In this document: positions 1 to 4,552 of the stretch, piece by piece
Layout of the letters: the number at the start of each line of letters is the position of its first letter
Position numbering within the stretch: the first letter of the stretch is position 1
NCBI GenBank assembly: GCA_025360665.1
Contig: JANYBU010000247.1
Span: 1-8,881 of the forward strand
DNA length: 8,881 nucleotides
Reading direction: 5' to 3'
Source of the DNA: Nitrospira sp.
Lineage (GTDB): Bacteria > Nitrospirota > Nitrospiria > Nitrospirales > Nitrospiraceae
Program-made: the position numbers and the translations under genes
The notes under the pieces: generated by a model
What the model was told of the DNA's origin: nothing
What the model saw: the letters and a program-made list of their open reading frames with translations, nothing else
Database searches by the model: none

Positions 1-52
1 CAATCGTCTGCAGCCGTGCTTCTTCCATGTCGATCACCATGCCTGGCATCAT
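1..52 (-). CDS. Start of a probable transposase gene, cut by the left window edge
   Basis: Read on the minus strand, positions 52 to 1 give MMPGMVIDMEEARLQTI and then run off the window; possible starts are ATG at 52, 49, 40 or 28. The segment EEARLQTI resembles the N-terminus of DDE integrase-type transposases, which in my recollection begin with a short acidic helix followed by RLQT(I/L)xQV. The direct repeats just upstream (76-132) and the damaged PilZ gene beyond them fit the end of an insertion sequence. Only 17 codons are visible and no catalytic residue can be seen, so the family is tentative. It could instead be the start of an unrelated divergent gene. Confidence 0.42.
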   Translation of the reverse strand, partial: MMPGMVIDMEEARLQTI

Positions 53-75
53 GACCGATTCAGCACAGCCGCCGC

Positions 76-132
76 TCAGACTCATTTCTCGTTGGAAATA
101 CGACCCGGCTTCAGACTCATTTCATATTGGAA
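76..132. repeat. Pair of 22-base direct repeats, probable IS-end transposase-binding sites
   Basis: Positions 76-97 and 111-132 match at 19 of 22 bases. Both begin TCAGACTCATTTC and end TTGGAA, differing only in a three-base block between (CTC-G versus CAT-A in context). They start 35 bases apart, and the 13 bases between them are not themselves repeated, so this is not a simple tandem duplication. They lie directly upstream of the putative transposase start. Repeated subterminal sites of this kind are known at the ends of several IS groups, where they bind the transposase. Assignment to an IS is inference; the exact IS tip cannot be fixed from one copy. Confidence 0.5.
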
Positions 133-414
133 GAGGCTCTCTCTGGTCAACCGCGCGGTGAATCGGTCGGTACGATCATGAACCTGTCGAAGAGTGGCTG
201 TCGCGTGAAGACCGACAGTCTAGTCTATTCAGGCATGCAGGTACACCTGCGCTTCGACGTGTCCGGTGAGACGTCACCCATTTGCATTGAGCGGGCGGCG
301 GTGCGTTGGAGCCGCGAGGGCGAGCTAGGCGTGGGGTTCATCACTGTGGCTTCGCCTCACCAGGAACGATTGGGCCAACTTCTCGAGCGATTGAAACAGG
401 GTCTCACGGGTTGA
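127..414 (+). pseudogene. PilZ-domain protein, probably 5'-truncated
   Basis: The reading frame gives about 95 residues from a TTG at 127, or 78 from ATG at 178. It contains the PilZ signature (D/N)xSxxG as NLSKSG (residues 19-24 from the TTG), followed by GCRV, a hydrophobic strand QVHLRFDV, then AAVRWSREGELGVGFI, which matches the usual 'a.V.W....e.GvgF' core, and a C-terminal helix ERLGQLLERLKQ. PilZ domains bind cyclic di-GMP and control motility, polysaccharide or secretion partners. The RxxxR motif that wraps the nucleotide, normally 20-30 residues before NxSxxG, is absent. No ribosome-binding site precedes the TTG, and the upstream bases look like an IS end. I therefore infer the gene lost its start to an insertion. 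If still translated, it could be a PilZ domain that does not bind the nucleotide. The PilZ assignment is fairly secure; its broken status is less so. Confidence 0.65.
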
Positions 415-798
415 GCATGGACAGGAACTTTTCCGACGCTTGCGCTGTTCTCCAGGCGGGGAGTATGCAGGGAGAGAAGAACGGTGCCAGCCACCATAGT
501 TTCTTTAACGCGAGACGAGCCACACGAGGCCTGAACTCAACTCTTCACCCATACCCGCCCCCTCGCCATCCCCTTCTGAGACTGCGCGTTGCGCGAGCAC
601 AGGAGATCAACAGGCCACGTCCCAGCCGTTCTCCAAGCGGGGAGTAGGCTGAGCCTGCTGGTGGTTCCGCTTGTCGGAGGCTCGCCGGGGGGGGCGTCTT
701 CTTCCTTTTCCTGCCGCTGCTCTTCTCCGTCACACCGGCGCTTGCGAACCCAGCTTCGACGAGAAGTAGAGGGTCAACCAGAAGGGATCAGATTTCGA
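415..798. other. Gene-poor stretch with decayed coding signals
   Basis: No convincing intact gene is seen between the PilZ stop and the glycosyltransferase start. The stretch holds a 19-base direct repeat (447-465 and 628-646), a run of eight G (687-694) and a start-less hydrophobic segment in frame 3 (about 681-755). An in-frame upstream extension of the glycosyltransferase can be read from a TTG at 589, but it is rich in Ser, Arg and Gly and looks unlike a real N-terminus. No clear terminator or promoter was found. Confidence 0.5.
447..646. repeat. 19-base direct repeat, two copies
   Basis: GTTCTCCARGCGGGGAGTA occurs at 447-465 and 628-646 with one difference (G or A at the ninth base). 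Within each copy CTCC and GGAG can pair around a short loop. The copies are 181 bases apart and bracket sequence with no recognisable gene. The origin is unknown; they may be remnants of a duplicated or inserted segment. Confidence 0.45.
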
Positions 799-827
799 AT
801 GAAGACAAACATCTCAACGAACAATGA
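648..827 (+). pseudogene. Start-less signal-peptide-like segment
   Basis: Frame 3 is open from a TAG at 645 to a TGA at 825 and has no ATG, GTG or TTG in frame. It encodes RRLAGGGVFFLFLPLLFSV followed by TPALA and NPAS: two arginines, a hydrophobic core and an AxA-type signal peptidase site, then a polar tail of about 27 residues. This looks like the N-terminus of an exported protein. One extra G in the G8 run (687-694) would join it to the frame entering from upstream (SRLSLLVVPLVGG). It may be a remnant of a secreted-protein gene or a chance product of GC-rich sequence. Confidence 0.25.
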
Positions 828-1533
828 CTCACCTCTTATCTCTATCATCCTCTGCACGTACAATCGCGCGCATCTTGTGACACGCGCCATGGCTTCGGTG
901 CTGACACAATCCTACCGCAACTGGGAGCTCATCATCATTGACGATGGTAGTGCGGACGACACCGGGCAGGTCGTGATGCCGGTTGTGAAATCCGACCCGC
1001 GCATCACGTATTTCTACCACGCGAATACAGGTCTTCCACGATCGCGCAATATTGGCATCACACTCGCCTCAGGGGAGTACACGACGTTTTTAGATTCAGA
1101 TGATGAGTATCGAGAAAATCATCTGGCGATCCGAATCGAGGCGATGGAGCACAAACCTTCGCTGGCGTTGCTCTACGGAGGAATTGAGTATGTTGGCCCT
1201 GTCGAAAAGCAGTACGCGCCGGATGCACAGCGTCCTGGCAAGAAGATCCACCTGAGCAAATGCTATGCAAGCGCGACATTCTTTGCCCGAACGTCAGTGT
1301 TCAAGAAATTGAAAGGGTTTTGCAATCTCCCCTTTGCGGAGGATCTTGATTTCATTCGGCGAGCGCACAAGAAGGGGTTGAAGATCGCGAAAGTAAAAGA
1401 GCCGACGTACCGCTACTACGTGGATGCGGACAACCGGCTGTGCGATTTGTATGAACGGGGGGGCGACAAAGCGATTTTGGAATTTCGAGGGCACCGAGCA
1501 GGGTTACACTACGAGCTTTTCGGCGACGCTTGA
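799..1533 (+). CDS. Family 2 (GT-A fold) glycosyltransferase
   Basis: This 244-residue protein transfers a sugar from a nucleotide-sugar donor, probably in the cytoplasm for a surface polysaccharide or glycolipid; donor and acceptor cannot be told from sequence. It opens with ISIILCTYNRAHL (15-26), then ELIIIDDGSADDT (43-55) for nucleotide binding, NTGLPRSRNIGI (76-87), the metal-binding DSDD (99-102) and the likely catalytic-base pair ED at 181-182 (FAEDLDF). All key elements of a single GT2 domain are present, with no membrane segment. ATG 799 is chosen because the domain starts within 15 residues and GGGA (784-787) lies upstream, though at a long spacing. The frame is open back to 589, but that extension has poor composition. 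The ORF stops at TGA 1531, and the same frame stays open afterwards to the thiE start. The neighbours give no polysaccharide cluster, so it looks isolated. Confidence 0.88.
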   Translation: MKTNISTNNDSPLISIILCTYNRAHLVTRAMASVLTQSYRNWELIIIDDGSADDTGQVVMPVVKSDPRITYFYHANTGLPRSRNIGITLASGEYTTFLDSDDEYRENHLAIRIEAMEHKPSLALLYGGIEYVGPVEKQYAPDAQRPGKKIHLSKCYASATFFARTSVFKKLKGFCNLPFAEDLDFIRRAHKKGLKIAKVKEPTYRYYVDADNRLCDLYERGGDKAILEFRGHRAGLHYELFGDA

Positions 1534-1602
1534 TTTGTCAATCCCGCTGATCGTGTCTTTGATGGTTGCAATAAGAGTCTGGTCGGAAACCGGCTTCGTC
1601 AT
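1504..1602 (-). CDS. Possible small protein of 32 residues
   Basis: The minus strand encodes a 32-residue reading frame that starts MTKPVSDQTLIATIKD and ends SSVAEKLVV. GAGG lies five bases before the ATG at 1602; an in-frame ATG at 1620 would add MGIEDD. The composition is balanced and helix-like, better than its surroundings, but no family is recognised. It overlaps the last 30 bases of the glycosyltransferase gene in antisense. It could be a real small gene, the remnant of a larger one, or chance. Confidence 0.22.
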   Translation of the reverse strand: MTKPVSDQTLIATIKDTISGIDKSSVAEKLVV

Positions 1603-1707
1603 GTCATCCTCAATACCCATCTCTCTGTCTGTCTGCGTGCCACATACAGGCAGGCACGTGGGGCACAACAGGAGGACACTCCCGCAGGATTACCGATTGA
1701 GATATGC

Positions 1708-1734
1708 GAGACTGGCGAGACTGACGAGACGGAT
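1708..1734 (+). repeat. 9-base tandem repeat, three units
   Basis: The units are GAGACTGGC, GAGACTGAC and GAGACGGAT; the last is diverged. They lie inside repeat copy A and are absent from the other two copies. Confidence 0.6.
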
Positions 1735-1747
1735 GAGGGTTCGAGGT

Positions 1748-1795
1748 CCAAAGTTCGAGGTTTCCGGAACTTCGAACCCCGAACTTCGAACTTGG
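1748..1795. repeat. TTCGAA-rich inverted repeat
   Basis: The left arm CCAAAGTTCGAGG (1748-1760) pairs imperfectly with CTTCGAACTTGG (1784-1795). An extra AACTTCGAACC lies between them, so several alternative hairpins are possible. It sits inside copy A and looks like a second repeat type inserted there. Its function is unknown. Confidence 0.55.
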
Positions 1796-1862
1796 ATCGT
1801 GCCCGTCGCGCGCTTGAGAGCGCTGGCGGACTTTTTCAGCATCCTGCTAGAATGTCTCCCTC

Positions 1863-2519
1863 ATGAATGCCCCGCGTCCATACTCCCTCTCAGGCCTCTA
1901 CATCATTCTCGATCCGTCGGTTTGCCCTGCGCGTCCCTTGGTCGAGGTGCTGACGGCGGCGGCTGAGGCCGGTGCCTCGCTCTTTCAATATCGCAACAAG
2001 ACTGCATCGATGAAGGACGCCTACCTGGAGGCCTTGGCGCTCCGACAGGCTGCTGCGAAGGCCGGCGTACTCTTCATCGTCAACGATCGCTGCGACCTGG
2101 CCTTGGCCGTGGATGCCGATGGCGTGCATCTGGGGCAAGGAGACTTGCCGCTCGACTTGGCGAGGAAGGTGATGGGCCCGGACAAGCTGATCGGGATCTC
2201 CACGCACAATCCCGACCAGGTGCGGGAGGCCACCGCCGGGAAACCGGACTATCTTGGCTTTGGTCCCATCTTCAAACCCGGTTCCAAACAGGACCATGAC
2301 CCGGTGGTTGGGCTTGAGGGATTACGTGCGATGCGCAGGCTCACGTCGTTGCCCGTTTTCGCCATTGGCGGGATTCAGATCGATCAGTCCGTGGAGGTGA
2401 TGCGCGCTGGCGCGAATGGGGTGGCGATCATTTCAGCGATCCTCAAGGCCCCGGATATCAGCCACGCCGTGAACGCGTTCCTCGCCAAGATGTCAGGACC
2501 AACCTCGCCAGCTTTCTGA
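1863..2519 (+). CDS. thiE: Thiamine phosphate synthase
   Basis: ThiE joins the pyrimidine HMP-pyrophosphate to the thiazole phosphate to give thiamine phosphate, in the cytoplasm. The 218 residues have the usual family length and TIM-barrel motifs in order: LFQYRNK (canonical QlReK, pyrophosphate binding), FIVNDRCDLALAVDADGVHLGQGDLP (split here as NDR...DGVHLGQ.DLP), IGISTH, DYLGFGPIF followed by a glycine-rich phosphate loop, PVFAIGGI, and GANGVAIISAI near the C-terminus. The ATG at 1863 is used because SGLYIILD follows directly. There is no Shine-Dalgarno sequence in the preceding 13 bases, which lie between the repeat end and the start. A TGA closing the upstream open frame overlaps this start as ATGA, which would permit coupled translation. 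The last 62 bases overlap the 3' end of bioD on the other strand. No TPP riboswitch was seen upstream, and no other thi gene is in the window. Confidence 0.93.
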   Translation: MNAPRPYSLSGLYIILDPSVCPARPLVEVLTAAAEAGASLFQYRNKTASMKDAYLEALALRQAAAKAGVLFIVNDRCDLALAVDADGVHLGQGDLPLDLARKVMGPDKLIGISTHNPDQVREATAGKPDYLGFGPIFKPGSKQDHDPVVGLEGLRAMRRLTSLPVFAIGGIQIDQSVEVMRAGANGVAIISAILKAPDISHAVNAFLAKMSGPTSPAF

Positions 2520-3240
2520 TCGGAGCGGTCCCCGCGAGGCGGACCAGGCCTTCGTTCCAATTTCGACTCACACTCGGGCTGTAGGGGAGGGGGCCCACCA
2601 CGGGAACCCCGGCAAGGCGCCGAAGGAGACTCACGGTCGATTGTTCCTGCACGCGAGCGCTCTTCGTCCGCACTGGTCGACGCTGATTCAAGACCAACGC
2701 CACGATGGGAATCTTTCGCCGGCGGAGCGCGTGAAGTGTCAACAACGCGTGATTGATTCCCCCCAAGCCCGATTGTCCGACCACGATGGCAGGTAACTTC
2801 ATCTGATTGATTATGTCTGATACGTCAAGTGACGACGTGATAGGCACATGCACGCCGCCCACTCCCTCTACCATCACAAGCGCATGCTTCTGACGCAGGG
2901 CGCGGAAGGCTCGTAAGATGGTCGCCACTCGTATAGTCTTTCGTTCCGTCCATGCAGCCGAGAGCGGCGCCACGGGGAGTCGAAAGACATAGGGAGAAAC
3001 TTCTGCCATCGGATCATGGCTTCCAGCTACTCTTCGCAACCGCGCTCCATCAGACTGAGCCTTGGTCGATCGCGAGACCCCTGTCTCAATTGGTTTCATA
3101 ACGCCTATATCGATTCCCCGTTGACTCAGACACACTACGAGCGCAGACGTGACGAGTGTTTTCCCGACACCCGTATCGGTCGCGGTGATAAAAATCCCTC
3201 GCGGGCTGGAGTCGTGAGCGTGTCGTTTGGCTCGTCGCAT
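2458..3240 (-). CDS. bioD: Dethiobiotin synthetase
   Basis: BioD closes the ureido ring of dethiobiotin from 7,8-diaminopelargonate, CO2 and ATP, the next-to-last step of biotin synthesis. The 260-residue protein shows the P-loop TATDTGVGKT (19-28; families usually have TGTDT), KPIETG (49-54), SDGARL (63-68) and EGVGGVHVP (125-133), the Mg/ATP-binding acidic loop. PVAPLSAA (89-96) and LNQRRP late in the chain fit the family. It is some 30 residues longer than the E. coli enzyme, partly through an N-terminal extension rich in Arg and His. The P-loop starts at residue 19, so the real start can hardly be later than this ATG. The Shine-Dalgarno signal is weak. Upstream on the same strand lie a repeat copy and a FabG-like dehydrogenase. 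Its 3' end overlaps that of thiE by 62 bases. Confidence 0.92.
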   Translation of the reverse strand: MRRAKRHAHDSSPRGIFITATDTGVGKTLVTSALVVCLSQRGIDIGVMKPIETGVSRSTKAQSDGARLRRVAGSHDPMAEVSPYVFRLPVAPLSAAWTERKTIRVATILRAFRALRQKHALVMVEGVGGVHVPITSSLDVSDIINQMKLPAIVVGQSGLGGINHALLTLHALRRRKIPIVALVLNQRRPVRTKSARVQEQSTVSLLRRLAGVPVVGPLPYSPSVSRNWNEGLVRLAGTAPIRKLARLVLTSWRGTRSRRG

Positions 3241-3316
3241 AGCTTGGAATCGAGCGGCCTGAATGAAAAACTATGTTGGCACGCGAGAACTTCGATGCTC
3301 CGCACGACAAAACAAT
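3241..3316. other. Spacer between bioD start and repeat copy B
   Basis: These 76 bases precede bioD. I see no strong Shine-Dalgarno sequence, no convincing promoter and no palindrome resembling the classical biotin operator with its GGTTTAC-type arms. bioD may depend on transcription from the dehydrogenase side passing through the repeat. Confidence 0.4.
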
Positions 3317-3451
3317 ACTCCCGCAGGATGCTCAAAAAGGCTGTCCAGAAAGGCCGCAGCGAGTGAAGGGCCGGAGGCGTACCCTCTGGGGTACGTTGAG
3401 GACCTGAACGATGCGAGAACGAAGCTGGCGGGCTTTTTCAGCATCCTGCTA
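3317..3451 (+). repeat. Full copy B of the dispersed intergenic repeat (135 bases)
   Basis: The element runs from ACTCCCGCAGGATGCT to CTTTTTCAGCATCCTGCTA. Its ends form an imperfect inverted repeat of about 26 bases (GCAGGATGCTCAAAAAG against the complement of the right end). The middle carries a perfect hairpin, GTACCC-TCTG-GGGTAC (3379-3394), framed by CCGGAGGC and GTTGAGGA. It fills most of the gap between bioD and the dehydrogenase gene, and its last three bases, CTA, are the dehydrogenase TAG stop read on the minus strand. It is too short to encode a transposase, so a MITE-like or REP-like element is the best description. Confidence 0.8.
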
Positions 3452-4189
3452 AAGATTTCGGCTATCACAGTTCCAAACCTGTCCCGACACATCGTTGAGT
3501 TGCGCCAGATGCACAACAGTTTTGGCAATTTCATCTCGTGACGGTGGCCGGCCCAACGCATGATCGTTCCAATTATCACCTTCTGGCATGGCCCCTTCAG
3601 ACAGCCTCGTCTTCTGCCAGCCAGGTAAGAGGAGATTCACACGGACGTTGCCAGCTCCCCACTCTTGGGCTGCGGTGTGTACTAGACCGATGAGACCGGC
3701 TTTTGACGCCGCGTAGGCGGCCTGTCCAATGGCGCCATGGAACGCGGCATGCGATCCAATCACGACGATCGACCCGCCGCCGCGAGTGAGGAGGGGAGGG
3801 GCCATGGCGCGGAGGCAGTGAAATGTTCCCGTCAAATTCGTGGCCAACACCTCGGCCCAATCTTCTTCATGCTGTCGAAGGAGGAGATGGCTCCCTCCAA
3901 TTCCGGCATTGCAGATGAACACCGACGGCACCGGTACCTGGCGGCAGGAGGCTTCCACCATCTGTTGCACCGCATGCGACTCGCGGATATCGGCTTCGTA
4001 GAGCGCCCCGGCTCCACCGGCGGCCACTACGTGCGTGAGCGTGTCCTTGGCCGCTGCCTTGTTTCGATGGTAATGGACCCCCACAGACCAGCCTGCTGCC
4101 GCAAAGGCCAGACTGATTGCACGACCAATCCCTCCGGACGCACCAGTCACAAGCACCGCATGTGTAATTTCGCTAGCTGGTCTCGTCAT
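3449..4189 (-). CDS. FabG-like short-chain dehydrogenase/reductase
   Basis: A classical 246-residue SDR with a Rossmann fold, likely cytoplasmic and tetrameric. The cofactor loop is TGASGGIG (15-22), D67 precedes the adenine pocket, NAG is at 94-96, and the catalytic tetrad N118, S146, Y159 and K163 is complete with the normal 13-residue Ser-Tyr spacing. PGW follows, and the chain ends in the family's short 'GQVWNCDSRNL' region. Arg and Lys after the second strand (YHRNK, 40-44) suggest NADP(H). The closest relatives are 3-oxoacyl-ACP reductases, but substrate cannot be fixed from sequence. A FabG-like gene upstream of bioD on the same strand could serve the pimeloyl part of biotin synthesis, since some biotin clusters carry fatty-acid-synthesis homologues; this is inference. 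The start ATG leaves ten residues before the first strand, as usual. The stop codon lies in repeat copy B. Confidence 0.9.
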   Translation of the reverse strand: MTRPASEITHAVLVTGASGGIGRAISLAFAAAGWSVGVHYHRNKAAAKDTLTHVVAAGGAGALYEADIRESHAVQQMVEASCRQVPVPSVFICNAGIGGSHLLLRQHEEDWAEVLATNLTGTFHCLRAMAPPLLTRGGGSIVVIGSHAAFHGAIGQAAYAASKAGLIGLVHTAAQEWGAGNVRVNLLLPGWQKTRLSEGAMPEGDNWNDHALGRPPSRDEIAKTVVHLAQLNDVSGQVWNCDSRNL

Positions 4190-4205
4190 CTCGGTGGGTC
4201 GTCGC

Positions 4206-4234
4206 TTAATAGGCGATGGGGAAACCCATGTTGA
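4206..4234 (-). promoter_or_regulatory. Possible sigma-70 type promoter for the dehydrogenase gene
   Basis: On the minus strand TCAACA (4234-4229) and TATTAA (4211-4206) are separated by exactly 17 bases, and transcription would start just before the ATG at 4189. Both boxes are imperfect (4 of 6 each). A perfect palindrome with a four-base loop, ATGGG-GAAA-CCCAT (4216-4229), fills the spacer and could be an operator or a chance hairpin. Confidence 0.3.
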
Positions 4235-4277
4235 TCCTCTGGATATCGCAGAACAAAACGGCTCGGACGAAGAGAAA

Positions 4278-4414
4278 ACTCCCTGCAGGATGTTCGAAAA
4301 GTTTGTCCAGCAAGGCCGCAGCCGATGAAAGCACCGGAGGCGTAGCCTCTGGGCTACGTTGAGGATGCTTTCGAGGTGGGAACGACGCTGGCGGACTTTT
4401 TCAGCATCCTGCTA
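4278..4414 (+). repeat. Full copy C of the dispersed intergenic repeat (137 bases)
   Basis: It aligns end to end with copy B, with the same orientation, the same end sequences (ACTCCC then GCAGGATG; CTTTTTCAGCATCCTGCTA) and the same GGCCGCAG and CCGGAGGC blocks. The central hairpin is GTAGCC-TCTG-GGCTAC (4342-4357). Compared with copy B, one base pair has flipped from C-G to G-C while pairing and loop are kept. The right end is followed by G, giving CTAG as in copy A. Confidence 0.8.
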
Positions 4415-4552
4415 GCCGGATTATGGGTGGGATATCGCGCGAAGGCAAGTCTGCAGGCGCGACATGGAGGAGAGCCGATCTCTTTACCTTGCCGCCTCCA
4501 GGATTCCTATGGTACGGTCATCGCATCGTTCAACCAGTGGAGAACCTCGCGC

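Larger units (their letters stand above)
1678..1849 (+). repeat. Rearranged copy A of the dispersed intergenic repeat
   Basis: The left end ACTCCCGCAGGAT (1678-1690) and the right end GCTGGCGGA plus CTTTTTCAGCATCCTGCTA (1822-1849) match the two full copies at 3317-3451 and 4278-4414. The interior is different: it lacks the conserved central hairpin. In its place it carries a 9-base tandem repeat of GAGACTGGC type (1708-1734) and a palindromic TTCGAA-rich block (1748-1795). This looks like one repeat whose middle was replaced by, or which received, another repeat. It ends 13 bases before the thiE start codon. Confidence 0.7.
1534..1862. other. Intergenic region between glycosyltransferase and thiE
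   Basis: The first ~145 bases hold the possible minus-strand small ORF and a weak inverted pair (CGTGCC...GGCACG, about 1636-1658). The rest is the rearranged repeat copy described separately. No Shine-Dalgarno sequence is visible just before thiE, and no strong promoter was recognised. Frame 1 is open through the whole region. Confidence 0.5.
4190..4552. other. Divergent intergenic region with repeat copy C
   Basis: It separates the minus-strand dehydrogenase from the plus-strand secreted protein. Next to the dehydrogenase is a possible promoter with a small palindrome (4206-4234). The centre is repeat copy C (4278-4414). The last ~140 bases hold no gene; a weak TATGGT at about 4509 could be a -10 element for the secreted protein, but no matching -35 is convincing. 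Confidence 0.45.

Noticed and set aside
2..140. A frameshifted PilZ N-terminus, with frame 2 (RFSTAAAQTHFSLE) joined to frame 1 by removing a 35-base duplication
   Set aside because: The bases next to the two 22-base repeats do not match as a 35-base duplication would require, and the minus-strand reading of 1-52 is more protein-like. The IS-end explanation covers more facts.
589..798. N-terminal extension of the glycosyltransferase from a TTG at 589
   Set aside because: It is Ser/Arg/Gly-rich, includes a G8 run and has no family similarity; the GT2 domain starts normally at ATG 799.
1534..1862. TPP riboswitch upstream of thiE
   Set aside because: The conserved CUGAGA and ACCUGAUCUGG-like elements in the required order are missing; the region is repeats.
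3241..3316. Biotin repressor (BirA or BioR) operator before bioD
   Set aside because: No palindrome with the known arms of these regulators was found.
1678..4414. CRISPR array made of the repeat copies
   Set aside because: Copies are ~135 bases long, far apart, separated by genes, and have palindromic ends; there is no regular short repeat-spacer pattern and no cas gene.
1822..4430. Reading frames sharing the peptide FFSILL at three places
   Set aside because: The shared peptide is just the translation of the repeat end in one frame; the frames are otherwise unrelated and not coding.
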